DNA of 64,000 bases from a bacterium (GTDB lineage: Bacteria > Planctomycetota > JAFGQW01): contig JAUHXU010000006.1 in the NCBI GenBank assembly GCA_030426805.1, positions 62,001-126,000 on the forward strand, read 5' to 3'. Positions 41,443 through 51,821 of this stretch are shown in pieces. Numbering within the stretch: the stretch's first letter is position 1; the number at the start of each line of letters is the position of its first letter. Under the pieces are notes generated by a model that worked only from the letters and a program-made list of their open reading frames with translations, was not told the DNA's origin and ran no database searches. The position numbers were made by a program, and so were the translations under genes.

Positions 41443-42723
41443 TTACTCGACGACGAGCACGAACGGGTCGGCGACCACCGCGATTCCGAGCGGTGCGGCC
41501 GGGTCGAGCACGAGGGCGCCGAACCAGATGCGCGCGCCGAGGACCGACGGGAGCAGCGCGCCGAGGTCGAGGGTCGCGGTCGCGTCCCCGTTTTGCAGCG
41601 AGCCGGTGTAGCCGGTCCACAGCGGGCCGAGCAGCCCGTTGATCGCGGCCGCCGACAGCCCGTCGACGTTGAGCGGGATCCGTCGTCCGTCCGGGAGCGG
41701 CACGCCGGCGCGCGTGCCCGAGAGGCTCGGCACGACGTAGTAGGCGCGGCTGCCCTGTCCGGGGAAGCGCACGTCGATCGCCCAGCGTCCGGCGCCGGTG
41801 CGGGTCGCCTGCAGGTTGCGCCCGAACGCCGGCACGACGTGGTAGGTGTTCGAGAAGCCCGGCACGTTGATCGACGCGAGCTTCGTCACGGCCGCGGTCG
41901 CGACGTCGACGCGCCAGATGCCGTCGGAGCCGGTCGTCGCGCCGTCGGCCCACGTCGCGGTGACGAGCGATCGGCCGGCCGCGCTCGCGCGGTCCATCGT
42001 CGGTGCGTAGCCGCCGCGCAGCGTCGGGTGGTCGAGGAACACGACCGGCATCGACTGGCCCCGCGGAACGCGACCGAGCGACTGGCCGCCGCTGCCGGTG
42101 CCGCAGCACGTCCCGACGTAGACGTCACCGGTCACGACGTCCTGCGTCACGCCGTAGCGCACGCCGAGTCCGGTCGCGACCGTCGTGAACGCGACACCGT
42201 CCCGCCGAACGCGGTAGAGCGCTTGCGTGGACGCCTCGGCGGCGAGCCACTCGCCCGTATCGATGTCGACGATCGCATCACGCACGTCGGTGAACTCGGT
42301 CGCGAGTGCCGCCGAGATCACCGTCGACAGGTTGCTCGACGAGGTGAAGCGATAGATGCCCTCGCTGCCGGCGACGGCGCTCGCGAACACGAACGTGCCG
42401 TTGCTGTCGAACGCCATGCTCTGCACGGCGCCGAAGTTCGCGAGCAGCGGGTGCGCGTAGGCGGTGCCGAGCACCGCGAGCGTCGCCGGGTCGAACCGCA
42501 GGATCGCGCCGCTCGTGAAGTCGTGCGCGAGCACCGCGCGGTTGTCCCGATCCATCGCGACGGCGTAGTGGAAGCCGGGCAGCGCACGGGTCGTGACCTG
42601 AGCGCTGCTCGAGATCGCGTGGAGGTTCGACAGGCCGGCCGCGACGTGGCCCAGGGCGTGCGGCTGCGCGGCGACGGAGGTCGCGCCGGCCGCGATCAGC
42701 GCGGTGAGGACGAGGGTTCGCAT
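41443..42723 (-). CDS. secreted beta-propeller-like protein with shared C-terminal module
   Basis: A 426-residue protein with signal peptide MRTLVLTALIAAGATSVAA. The middle carries repeated strands (HALPGFHYAVAMDRDNRAVLAHDF, AILRFDPATLAVLGTAY, FVFASAVAGSEGIYRF) like an NHL/SMP-30 propeller. The C-terminal ~110 residues end in IWFGALVLDPAAP, matching the protein at 2934-4154, so the two are paralogues. The ATG lies six bases after TAGACT without a ribosome site, so it is probably leaderless. It is convergent with the M24 gene. The function is unknown. Confidence 0.75.
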   Translation of the reverse strand: MRTLVLTALIAAGATSVAAQPHALGHVAAGLSNLHAISSSAQVTTRALPGFHYAVAMDRDNRAVLAHDFTSGAILRFDPATLAVLGTAYAHPLLANFGAVQSMAFDSNGTFVFASAVAGSEGIYRFTSSSNLSTVISAALATEFTDVRDAIVDIDTGEWLAAEASTQALYRVRRDGVAFTTVATGLGVRYGVTQDVVTGDVYVGTCCGTGSGGQSLGRVPRGQSMPVVFLDHPTLRGGYAPTMDRASAAGRSLVTATWADGATTGSDGIWRVDVATAAVTKLASINVPGFSNTYHVVPAFGRNLQATRTGAGRWAIDVRFPGQGSRAYYVVPSLSGTRAGVPLPDGRRIPLNVDGLSAAAINGLLGPLWTGYTGSLQNGDATATLDLGALLPSVLGARIWFGALVLDPAAPLGIAVVADPFVLVVE

Positions 42724-42729
42724 GCGGCG

Positions 42730-42735
42730 AGTCTA
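42730..42735 (-). promoter_or_regulatory. -10-like TAGACT six bases before start (leaderless candidate)
   Basis: TANNNT hexamer, then CGCCGC, then the ATG at 42723. Confidence 0.45.
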
Positions 42736-42745
42736 CCCGACCGCG

Positions 42746-44173
42746 TCACGGTCGGCACGCGTCGGCTCCGTCTCGCTTCGAGCCGCCGTAGCGGCCGAGC
42801 AGGGCCGCCGTCACCGGGCGCTTGGCGTCGGCGAAGAGCCGTGCGGTGAAGAACGTCCGGGCCGGTTCGGCGTTGAGTTCGCGTGCGAGCGCCAGCGCGG
42901 CTCGTCGGCTCGGGCACGGGTGGAAGTAGACCGTGTCGTCCGCGACCACCGGGCGACCGTCGATCGGCGCGATCGCGTGGAAGCGCGGCGTCGCGTAGAG
43001 CCCGGCGATCGCGACCTTGTGAGACGCGAGCGTGTAGTCGCCGACACCGAAGACGCTGAAGCGCGGCCGGTCCCGGTAGATCCGGCTCGCGCGTGCGTCG
43101 AGGCGCGCGGCGTGGCGCATCAGGTAGGCCCAGGCGCGCGGTGCCAACGCCGCGAGGCGCGCCGGGTCCTCGCCGAGCGTACGCTGCGGCAGCAACACGT
43201 GACGGCGGGGGGTCGGGGGGGCGTCGTGCGCGAGGTCGGCACTCTTCAGCAACGGGTAGACGACCTCGGGCTCGACGTCGACGCGCTCGCCGATCCCGTT
43301 CATCCATGCGCCGTCTGCCTCGCGCAACTCGAACACGGCCGCGCAGTCGTGCTTCACGCCCGACCGCCACGTCGCGCCGCGGTCGGTGGCGAGCGCCTGC
43401 GTCGCGTGCCAACCGTCGAAGTCCGCGACGAGTTCGCCGTCGCCGAGTCCGATCCGTCGGACAGGTGACGCGTCGAGCCGCTCGCGGACCTCCGCGATCG
43501 CCGTGCCGCGGCGATCCGTCCGGAGGAACAGCAGACCGGCCGCGACGCGGGCGCCGAACGCGGCGGCCGCGTCGACGCCGACGATGCGGGCGTCGCGCAC
43601 CGAGCGGCCCTCGCGCCACACGTCGCGCAGCACCCGCCGCGCGACCGACGTCTTCAGCAGCATCGCGACGGCCGCGCGGCGGCCGGCCGCCGCGTCGATG
43701 CACGTGCGCGTGATCCACTCGGACACGTCGAAGTTGCTGCGGCCCGTGATCGCGTCGATGCCGCGTCGTCTCTCGGGGTTCGCGCGAGCGGGACGATTGC
43801 CGCTGCCGAGCGTCGCGAGCGCCGCGTTGGTCACCCACGGCGGGTTTCCGAGGACGAGCCACGGCTCGGGGAGCGTCGCGAGACGCGCGTGCCAATCGGT
43901 GCGGAACGCGTCGGCGTGCTCGATCGTCGCGTAGGGGAGCGCGCGTCGGGCCGCGGCGACGTAGCCCCGATCGATGTCGAATCCGACGAGTCGCGCGGTC
44001 GGCCACGTGTGGGCTGCCGCGGCGAGGAGCGCTCCCCGGCCGCACGTCGGTTCGATGACCGTCGCCGGCCGGATCCGCCAGCGCCGAAGCGTGCGACAGA
44101 CCGCCGCCGCGAGCGCGTCGGGTGTCTGGAAGTCGCCGAATTCGCGTCGTCGCGCGTCGGCCGAGTCGTTCAC
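42746..44173 (-). CDS. orphan N6-adenine DNA methyltransferase-like protein
   Basis: A 475-residue protein. EFGDFQTPDALAAAV at the N-terminus and VIEPTCGRGALLAAA (SAM-binding motif I) are followed by LVLGNPPWVTNAAL, the NPPW catalytic motif IV of adenine-N6 methyltransferases. The C-terminal ~200 residues (VKHDCAAVFELR..., YPLLKSADL) probably read the target, as in type IIG/ISP enzymes. No nuclease or specificity gene is nearby, so it is an orphan methylase or a remnant of a restriction system. The GTG start at 44173 begins directly before the FGDFQTP block; its ribosome site is weak. Confidence 0.82.
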   Translation of the reverse strand: MNDSADARRREFGDFQTPDALAAAVCRTLRRWRIRPATVIEPTCGRGALLAAAAHTWPTARLVGFDIDRGYVAAARRALPYATIEHADAFRTDWHARLATLPEPWLVLGNPPWVTNAALATLGSGNRPARANPERRRGIDAITGRSNFDVSEWITRTCIDAAAGRRAAVAMLLKTSVARRVLRDVWREGRSVRDARIVGVDAAAAFGARVAAGLLFLRTDRRGTAIAEVRERLDASPVRRIGLGDGELVADFDGWHATQALATDRGATWRSGVKHDCAAVFELREADGAWMNGIGERVDVEPEVVYPLLKSADLAHDAPPTPRRHVLLPQRTLGEDPARLAALAPRAWAYLMRHAARLDARASRIYRDRPRFSVFGVGDYTLASHKVAIAGLYATPRFHAIAPIDGRPVVADDTVYFHPCPSRRAALALARELNAEPARTFFTARLFADAKRPVTAALLGRYGGSKRDGADACRP

Positions 44174-44292
44174 CGGGCACCGCCGTTCCGACCGGGTTTT
44201 ACATTTGTTTTGCGGGTGGGACCAGGGGGAGCACCGGTAGTGTTTGCACGGAGCGGGGCCGACGTCCCGCCGCGCCCGGAAAGGACCACGCG

Positions 44293-47200
44293 ATGCGCCT
44301 GCTGCTTCTCTGCCTGCTCGTCTCGATCCCGCTGTCGACCCTGCGTGCGCAGGATGACCCCACGCCGCTCGACGCCGCTCGCGCTGCGCTCGCCCGTCGC
44401 GACTACGACGCGGCGCTCGCACGGCTCGCGGAGGCCGGCGACGGGCCCGAGCGGGACCGGCTCGAAGGCGAGGTGCGCTTCTTCCGCGGCGAACTGGAAG
44501 CGTCGGCCGTCGCGATCGAGCGCTACTTGGCCGCAGCGGGGGACGCCCCCCACGTCGCACGCGCGCGCTTTCGCCTCGCGGAGGTCCTGTCGCGACTCGG
44601 CCAGTTCGAGCGCGCGGTCACGCTCGCCCGCGACGGGCTCGGCAGCGTCGCCGATCCCGAGCGCCGTCTCGGCTTCGCGCGGCGCCTGATCGAGCGGGGA
44701 CGCAAGCACGCCGAGGACCCGGAGAAGCCCGACTACCACAAGGCGCTTCGGTTCTACGACGAGGCGGCGATCTTCGTCGAGGCCGACCCGGACCTGCGTG
44801 GCACGCTCGCGTTTCGCACCGCGTGGGTGAAGGCGAAGCTCGGACGGCACGGCGAGGTCGTGCCGGCGCTCGCGACGCTGCTCGGTGTCTCCCTTCCCGC
44901 GCCGATCGACCGCGTCGCGCCCGACCGCACACGCCTGCCGACCGTCGACGTCGATCGGCCGCCCCTGGAGCCGCGCCTGGCCGATGCGGCGCAGGCACTC
45001 GAGGCGCGTCGGATGCTCGCCGATGCGCTCGCCGCGATCGGGCAGCCGGGCCTCGCCCGCGAGACGTATCGCGCGGTGATCGACGAGAAGCCGAACGGCG
45101 TCGAGGCACCGGCGGCGCTGATCGGCATCGCCCGCACCTACGGCTTTCCGACGCCCCCGTATCGCCACGCGCTGGAGCGCGGCGGCGCCGCACTCGAAGC
45201 GCTTCTCGCGCGCTTCGGCGACCACGAGCGCGCGAGCGAGGCGCTGGAACTGCTCGCATTCGGCTATCGCGCGTTTCAGCGGCCCGAGCGCGCCCGCGAC
45301 TATTTCGCCCGGCTCGTGAAGCGCTTTCCGACGTCGGCGCGCGCGCTGCCCGCCGCCCGCGCGATCGCGCACCTGCACCTCGAGGCCGGCGAGTTCGATC
45401 GCGCACTCGCGGCCTACGACGCGGCGCTCGCGACGTTTCCGGCGCACGCGGAGTGGTCGGCGATCCGTCGGGAGCGCGTCGACTGCGAATACGCAGCGGC
45501 CAAGGGACACCTCGCGCGTGGGGATCGAGACGGCGCGGCCGACGCGTTCGCGGCCTTCATCGCGCGGCACCCGCTCGACGCGCGCGTGCCGGCGACGCTG
45601 CTCGAACTCGCGTCGATCGCTCGAGCACTCGAAGACCGCACCCGCGCGGTCGAGTGGTACACGACGCTGGCGTCGAAGTATCCGAAGAGCCCCGAGGCGA
45701 CGACCGCGCTTCTCGAGCGGGCGGGGCTCGAGGAGCGAGCCGGGGATCTCGACGCCGCGCTCGCGACGCTCCGGTCGATCCCGAACAACGGCGGCGCCGG
45801 GCGGATCGCCGAACTCCGTGCCGAGTCGGTCGGCCTCGAGACGCGCCACGTCGACGGCAAGCCCCGACTCGTGTTGACGACGCGCAACGTGCGGTCGGTC
45901 GAGCTGCGCGCCTATCGGATCTCGGCGGCCGACTACTTCGAGAAGCACCGCACGATGGCCGGTGTCGCGTCGCTCGACGTGCCGCTGATTCGCCCCGATC
46001 GCACGTGGACGATCGAGCCGGCCGACTTTCGCGCGATGAAGCACATCGAGACGACCGTCCCGCTCGGCGATGCGGGTGCAGGCGCGTGGGTCGTCTCGGC
46101 CGCGTCGGGCGAGCGTCGCGCGACGTCGCTGATCATCCTCGGCGAGCTGCGCGTCGTCGCACGCATGGCCGGCGATCGGATCGACGCGTTCGTCGGGCGT
46201 GGTGAGCGGCTCGAGCCGGTCGAGGGCGCGGTGATCAAGGTCGCCGGCACCGACCGCATCGTGCTCGACGCGAAGACCGACGCGAACGGACTGCTGTCCG
46301 GGGTCATCCCGCGGCATCGTCGACCGTCGGGCACGACGTCGCTGATCGCGATGTTCGGGGACGAGGTCGCATGGGCCCGGCTGGAGGTGCCGGAGTCGTT
46401 CCGCCCGGCGCCGGCTGCGGAGCGCGTGCTGATGTGGCTCGACCGGTCGCGCTACCGCGTCGGCGAGACGGTTCGCTACTTCACGCTCGCCAAGCCGGGG
46501 GACCGGCGCGACGCGACGGTCACGCTGCGGTCGTCGACCGGTGTCGTGCTCCAGTCGCTTCCGCTGGCCGCGGACGCGGGCGGGGTCGCGAGCGGGACGC
46601 TGCCGCTCGTCGAGGCGCTCCGCCCGGGGCGCTACGCGGTGCGGGTGCTGCGCGGCAAGACCGTCCTCGCCGAGCAACCGATCGACGTCGCCGGGCCGGT
46701 CGATGCGTCGCGGCGCGTCGCGGTGCGCGCGGACCGCTCGCGCATCACGCTCGGCGAGGTCGCGGCATTCGACGTCCGCGTGACCACGCCCGCGGGCCGG
46801 CCGGTCGGCCACGCGGTCTACCGCTATCGCCTCAGCGGCGACGCCGCGGTGCAGCACTTCGTCACCGACGGCGCCGGTCGCGCGCGCGTCGCGGTGCGCA
46901 GCGATCGCTTCGGATTGACCGACTCGGTCGCGATGGACGTCTTCGACGGCGACCGGTGGGTCGCGGGCGACATCGTTCGCGTCGGCTGGGACGGCTACCG
47001 CGCGACGGTGACCCCGGAGCGCGGTGTCTTCCTCGTCGGTGAGACGATTCGGGCGACCGTGCGCGCGACGTCGTTCGACGGCGAACGCGAAGCCCGCGAC
47101 GTGACCGTCGTCGTCGAGCGCGTCCGCGACGGACAGCCGGCGCTCGAAGTGTGTCGCGTGCCCGTACGCACCAGCGATCGCGGCGACGACGTGGCGGTCG

Positions 47201-50200
47201 TGCTGCCGGTCGACGGCGAGGGCGCGTTCTCGGTGTCGTTGGAAGGCGACCGGACGATGGTCGCGACCGGAAGCGCGATCTTCGTCAGCGGCGCCGACGA
47301 CCCGAAGCGGATCCGGATTCTCGCGGGGCGCGAGGCGACCCGCCCCGACACGACGCACGTCCTGCGCGTGCATTCCCGCCTCGACGGCGCGTCGGCGCTC
47401 CTCGTCGTCGCGAATCACCGCGATCGACGCGTGCGCCGGCTGACGCTGACGAAGGGTCTGAACGAGGTGACGATTCCGATTCGCGCGCAGGACCTCCCGT
47501 GGGTCCGCGTCCGCATCGGCGTCCCGTCCGGTGACGCGTTCCACACCGACGAGGTGACGATCGCGGTCGACGACCCGCTCGCCGTGTCGGTGGATGCGGA
47601 CGCGTCCGTCGGTCGCCCCGGTGCGCCGCTGACGTTCTCGGTGCGCACGACCGAGCCCGGCGGCGGAGCCGTGCCGGCCACCGCGATCGTCCTGCTCGTG
47701 CCGGCCGAGCTGGCGCCCCTGTATCGCGGTGTGTTCCAGGGCGTCGAAGAGGCGTTCCTCGGCGAGACGAAGGCGCCCGACTCCCCGCTCGCGTCGTCGT
47801 ATCCGTTCGCCTACGGCGGCGCGGCGGAGCAGGTGAAGATCGTCGCGGAACAGGTCGACTACGCGTCGAACTGGTCGTCGATCGTCGACCGCCGCGCGGT
47901 GCTCAACGCGATGAGCGCGAACCCGATCGGCCAGGACGCGGACGCGTTCCGCTACAGCGCGCGGCGACAGGCGGAGACGCAGTCGCGCGACTACGCGCAG
48001 AACATCTTCGCGAACAAGCAGCAGCCGGCTCCGCAGCGCGGCACGCCGGCGCTGTCCAACGGGGCGTTTCTGAACCAAGGCTCGTCGGCGGTCATGCTCG
48101 CCGCCGGTGAGACGGTGCAGATCCTGAGCGGCACCGGTGACCGCGGGATCGCGGGCACGTTCCAGGCGGTCGATGCGCCGAACAACCGGTGGGCGACCGC
48201 GTGCGTCGTGCTCGGTTCCAAGGGGACCGTCGCGCTGCCGACCGAGGACATCGAGATGCGCCTCCGCCGGCTCGCGCAGCGCCGACTCGCGCGCGGTGAC
48301 CGCGACCGGGCGCCGCGGATCCTCGTCGGCGTCGCCGGAGACGACGGCGTCGCGACGATTCGCACGACGCGTCCCGAGGGGCGTTGGCGAGCGCTGGTCC
48401 TGGTCAGCGGACACGCCCGCGGGCGCGCGGCCGAGGCGACGTGTGACGTCGAGGGCGCGTGGCCGGTCGAGGCGCGCGTCGTCGCGCCGACGCGGGCGGT
48501 CGTCGGTGACACGTCGTCGGTGGACGTGCTGCTGCGCGCGGATGAGCCGAGCCGTGCGACGGTGCGCATCGAACTCGACGGCGCCGAGCCCGACACGCGC
48601 GACGTCGCCGTTGGTCCCGACGGTGCGCGCGTGCGGTTCGCGTGGAATGCCGGGGGCCGTGCCGGGCGCGTGACCGGCCGGGTCGTGGTCGGCGAGCAGG
48701 TGCTGCCGGTGGCGATCGACATCGCGGCGAGCACGCCGATCCCCGATCCGTTCGTCGTCCGCGTCCCGGCCGACGGTGCGACGCACGGTGCGGCCGGCGC
48801 GATCCGCGCGACGCTGGCGGACGTCGGGGGTCCGCTCGGCGATGCGGCGTGGATCCTCGCGCGCCTCGCCGAGCACCGTGCCGCGGGCAGCGCCGCGTCC
48901 GACGACGCCGAACTGCGCCGGCGCATCGTGCGCTTGACGCTCGCGGAACGCCCACAGGGCGGATACGGCGTCGTGCGCACCGCGCAGTCGATCGATCTCG
49001 ACGCGACCGTGCTCGTCGCGTGGGCGATCGGCGACGCCGCGCGGGCCGGCGTCGTCGTCGACCCGGCACTCGCCGGTCGGCTCTCGACGTTGCTGCGGCA
49101 GGAGTTCGGCCGTCGTCATCGCACCGACGAGAAGACGATCGCGCTCGTCGGCCTGTCGCGCGTCACCGACGTCGACTTCGCGTTCGCGAATCGACTCTAT
49201 CGGACGCGCGATTCGCTCGGCGCGCGCGACCAGGCGTTGCTGCTGCTCCTCCTGCGTCGCGGCGGCGACAACACGCCGATGGTGCGCACGCTCGCGGCCG
49301 CACTCGCCGGGCGAATCGGCGAGGACGGTGCGTTCGCGGACGACGAGACGCCGACCGCCGCCTTCCACGGGGCACGTGCGGCGACGGCGCTCGCGGCGCT
49401 CGCGCTGCGCGGGCTGCAGCCGGACGCGGCACGTCGTGCGCTGGATCACCTCGCAGCCCGTCCGGTCGCCGCGGCGTTGGCGCCGGCGGCACTGGCGGTC
49501 GAGGCCGTCGCGCTGGACGACGCCACGCCCGGTGGGCAGGGGTGGCGCATCGACGCGACCGACCCGGCGAAGACGGTGGCGCTCCAGGCGCGTCGGACGA
49601 TTCGCTACGCGGCGATGACGCGCTACGGCTATCCGACGCGCCGACGGTTCGACGTCGACGGCTACCGCTTCACCGACGACAAGACCGACGTCGTCGGCGA
49701 AGCGAAGCGCTTCACGGTCTCGCTCGAGGTGCGGATGCCGTACGCGATGGCGACGGCGATCCTCGAGGAGCGTCTGCCGGCCGGCGTTCGCGTCGTGTCG
49801 ACCGACGTCGGCACGGTGGTGCGCGACGGCGTGCTCCGATCGATGCTCGCGAGCCACGACGTCACCCGCAAGGGCTACCGCTGGTACACGCTCCGCTACG
49901 TGCTCGAGGCAGAGCAGCCGGGCGCGGTGCGGTTCGCGACCCCGCGGGTCCGCGTGATCGGCGGGGCGCCGCACGTCGTCGGCGCTCGCACCGAGCGCGC
50001 GCGATTCACGATCGTCGCGGCCGGCGAAGACGATCGGGCCAACTACGCGCTCTCGCCGGGCGAGACCTACGACCTCGGTGTGATCCACTACGCACAGGGC
50101 GAGTTCGACGCCGCACGCGGCTACCTGTCGACCTATCTGACGAAGTGGCGGCCGCGTCGAAACGCGCGCGTCGCCGCCGCCGCGATGCTGCTCGACATCG

Positions 50201-51786
50201 ACGTGCGGCGCGGCGATGCGAAGGCGATGGTGGACCACTTCGAGGTGCTCAAGGAGGGCGATCCGGAGCGTGCGGTGCCGTTCCGCAAGATCGTGCCGGT
50301 CGCGGACGCCTATCGCACGATGGGCGAGTTCGAGCGGGCCTACCAGGTCGCGCGCGGCGCGCTCGACGGCTTCTTCCAAGTCGACTTCGGGCTCGCGCAC
50401 GCGCTGCTGTCCGCCGGAGACGTCGAGGCGTTCCGGGACGTGACCGCGTCGTTGCTGCTCGCGTATCCCGAGGGCGCGACGACCGGCGAGAGTCGCATGT
50501 TCGTCGGGCAGGCGCTCTTCGACCATGCGCGCAAGCAGAAGGACCCGGCGGCGCGTGCGACGTGGCTCGACGCGGCGCGTGCGACGTTCGAGGCCGGCCT
50601 GGCCGAAGCGGGCGGGCTGTCGCGGACCGAGCCGATCGCGTTCTCGCTGTCCGGCGTCCTGCTCGAAGCCGAGCGGCACGCGGCGGCGGCGGCGGTCTGT
50701 CGGCGCGCGGTCGAACTGTATCCCGACACCGCGCTGACCGACGGCTTCCAGTATGTGCTCGCCTACTCGTTGTTCGAGCGCGGTGAGCACGACGAGGCCG
50801 GAACGATCTGCGAACGGATCGCGACCGGTCGCTACCGCACGGCCGACGGTGGCCGCGGCCCGTCCGGCCACCGCGATCTCGCGCTTCACATGCAGGCGAA
50901 GATCTTCCACGCCCGGGGCGACATCCCGAAGGCCGTCGCCGCCTACCGCAAGGTGCGCGAACGCATCCCCGAGGCGGCACGCGCGCTCGACTACTTCGAG
51001 TGGCGAACCCTCTCGCTGCCGGAGCTGACCGAGCTCGCCGGCAACGAAGACCGGCGCTTGCGGCTCAGCTACAAGAACGTCGACCGCGTCGCGGTGAAGG
51101 TCTACCGCGTCGACCTGATGGCGCTCTACCTCCGGGAGCGGTCGCTCAACCGGATCGCGCGGATCAACCTCGCCGGCGTCAGTCCGTTCTTCGCGGGTGA
51201 CTTCGCGGTGCGTCCGTCGACGTATCGGATGGACGAGATCGCGCTGCTCGTGTGCCGCGAGGCGCAGCCGCGCGACGCCGTGACCGATCCGATTCCCGTC
51301 GTGCTGCCGGATGCCGGCGCCTACCTCGTCGTCGTGCGATCCGGGGCGACCGAGTCGATGGGCATGGTGCTGCGCACCGACCTGCGATTGGACGTCCAGG
51401 CGATCGGGGACACGCTCCGCGCGACCGTCTACGACCGGACCTCCGGGTCGTTCCTCAACCGTGTGCCGGTGAAGTTCGTCGGTGATCGGTCCAAGGCGTT
51501 CATCGCCGCGAAGACGGACCTGCGGGGCGTCGCGGAGGCGGGCGGGATCGTCGGCGCGCCGACGGTGATCGCGAAGCGCGGCGATCAGTTCGCGTTCTTC
51601 CGGTCGGCGGCGGCACTCGGCCACGGCCCGTCGCAGCGCGGGCCGCGCTTCAAGACGCCGCGCAAGGAAGCGCAGCGACTCGGGTTGTTCCAAGAGCAGA
51701 TGAAGCGCCTGCAGTCGGAGAACTACGACCGCGTGCAGCAGCAGCAGCGCGCCCGCGGCGGCGTGCGGATCAAACAGGTCAAGTAG
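44293..51786 (+). CDS. giant TPR / alpha-2-macroglobulin-like secreted protein
   Basis: A 2497-residue protein with signal peptide MRLLLLCLLVSIPLSTLRA. Residues ~20-510 are TPR-like helical repeats (DYDAALARLAEAGDGPERDRLEG, FDRALAAYDAALATFPAH). Residues ~530-1500 are macroglobulin-type beta-domains (WLDRSRYRVGETVRYFTLAKPGD, VTPERGVFLVGETIRATV), with a low-complexity insert near 1200-1270. Residues ~1500-1760 resemble the helical thioester domain, but no CxEQ thioester is present. Further TPRs follow (~1910-2250). Bacterial alpha-2-macroglobulins trap proteases or guard peptidoglycan synthesis; no pbpC partner is beside it. GGAAAGGA precedes the ATG. Confidence 0.85.
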   Translation: MRLLLLCLLVSIPLSTLRAQDDPTPLDAARAALARRDYDAALARLAEAGDGPERDRLEGEVRFFRGELEASAVAIERYLAAAGDAPHVARARFRLAEVLSRLGQFERAVTLARDGLGSVADPERRLGFARRLIERGRKHAEDPEKPDYHKALRFYDEAAIFVEADPDLRGTLAFRTAWVKAKLGRHGEVVPALATLLGVSLPAPIDRVAPDRTRLPTVDVDRPPLEPRLADAAQALEARRMLADALAAIGQPGLARETYRAVIDEKPNGVEAPAALIGIARTYGFPTPPYRHALERGGAALEALLARFGDHERASEALELLAFGYRAFQRPERARDYFARLVKRFPTSARALPAARAIAHLHLEAGEFDRALAAYDAALATFPAHAEWSAIRRERVDCEYAAAKGHLARGDRDGAADAFAAFIARHPLDARVPATLLELASIARALEDRTRAVEWYTTLASKYPKSPEATTALLERAGLEERAGDLDAALATLRSIPNNGGAGRIAELRAESVGLETRHVDGKPRLVLTTRNVRSVELRAYRISAADYFEKHRTMAGVASLDVPLIRPDRTWTIEPADFRAMKHIETTVPLGDAGAGAWVVSAASGERRATSLIILGELRVVARMAGDRIDAFVGRGERLEPVEGAVIKVAGTDRIVLDAKTDANGLLSGVIPRHRRPSGTTSLIAMFGDEVAWARLEVPESFRPAPAAERVLMWLDRSRYRVGETVRYFTLAKPGDRRDATVTLRSSTGVVLQSLPLAADAGGVASGTLPLVEALRPGRYAVRVLRGKTVLAEQPIDVAGPVDASRRVAVRADRSRITLGEVAAFDVRVTTPAGRPVGHAVYRYRLSGDAAVQHFVTDGAGRARVAVRSDRFGLTDSVAMDVFDGDRWVAGDIVRVGWDGYRATVTPERGVFLVGETIRATVRATSFDGEREARDVTVVVERVRDGQPALEVCRVPVRTSDRGDDVAVVLPVDGEGAFSVSLEGDRTMVATGSAIFVSGADDPKRIRILAGREATRPDTTHVLRVHSRLDGASALLVVANHRDRRVRRLTLTKGLNEVTIPIRAQDLPWVRVRIGVPSGDAFHTDEVTIAVDDPLAVSVDADASVGRPGAPLTFSVRTTEPGGGAVPATAIVLLVPAELAPLYRGVFQGVEEAFLGETKAPDSPLASSYPFAYGGAAEQVKIVAEQVDYASNWSSIVDRRAVLNAMSANPIGQDADAFRYSARRQAETQSRDYAQNIFANKQQPAPQRGTPALSNGAFLNQGSSAVMLAAGETVQILSGTGDRGIAGTFQAVDAPNNRWATACVVLGSKGTVALPTEDIEMRLRRLAQRRLARGDRDRAPRILVGVAGDDGVATIRTTRPEGRWRALVLVSGHARGRAAEATCDVEGAWPVEARVVAPTRAVVGDTSSVDVLLRADEPSRATVRIELDGAEPDTRDVAVGPDGARVRFAWNAGGRAGRVTGRVVVGEQVLPVAIDIAASTPIPDPFVVRVPADGATHGAAGAIRATLADVGGPLGDAAWILARLAEHRAAGSAASDDAELRRRIVRLTLAERPQGGYGVVRTAQSIDLDATVLVAWAIGDAARAGVVVDPALAGRLSTLLRQEFGRRHRTDEKTIALVGLSRVTDVDFAFANRLYRTRDSLGARDQALLLLLLRRGGDNTPMVRTLAAALAGRIGEDGAFADDETPTAAFHGARAATALAALALRGLQPDAARRALDHLAARPVAAALAPAALAVEAVALDDATPGGQGWRIDATDPAKTVALQARRTIRYAAMTRYGYPTRRRFDVDGYRFTDDKTDVVGEAKRFTVSLEVRMPYAMATAILEERLPAGVRVVSTDVGTVVRDGVLRSMLASHDVTRKGYRWYTLRYVLEAEQPGAVRFATPRVRVIGGAPHVVGARTERARFTIVAAGEDDRANYALSPGETYDLGVIHYAQGEFDAARGYLSTYLTKWRPRRNARVAAAAMLLDIDVRRGDAKAMVDHFEVLKEGDPERAVPFRKIVPVADAYRTMGEFERAYQVARGALDGFFQVDFGLAHALLSAGDVEAFRDVTASLLLAYPEGATTGESRMFVGQALFDHARKQKDPAARATWLDAARATFEAGLAEAGGLSRTEPIAFSLSGVLLEAERHAAAAAVCRRAVELYPDTALTDGFQYVLAYSLFERGEHDEAGTICERIATGRYRTADGGRGPSGHRDLALHMQAKIFHARGDIPKAVAAYRKVRERIPEAARALDYFEWRTLSLPELTELAGNEDRRLRLSYKNVDRVAVKVYRVDLMALYLRERSLNRIARINLAGVSPFFAGDFAVRPSTYRMDEIALLVCREAQPRDAVTDPIPVVLPDAGAYLVVVRSGATESMGMVLRTDLRLDVQAIGDTLRATVYDRTSGSFLNRVPVKFVGDRSKAFIAAKTDLRGVAEAGGIVGAPTVIAKRGDQFAFFRSAAALGHGPSQRGPRFKTPRKEAQRLGLFQEQMKRLQSENYDRVQQQQRARGGVRIKQVK

Positions 51787-51809
51787 TCGCCACGCGCCGG
51801 CCGACCGGG

Positions 51810-51815
51810 TAGCAT
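51810..51815 (+). promoter_or_regulatory. -10-like TAGCAT six bases before start (leaderless candidate)
   Basis: TANNNT hexamer, then CGCGCC, then the ATG at 51822. Confidence 0.4.
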
Positions 51816-51821
51816 CGCGCC

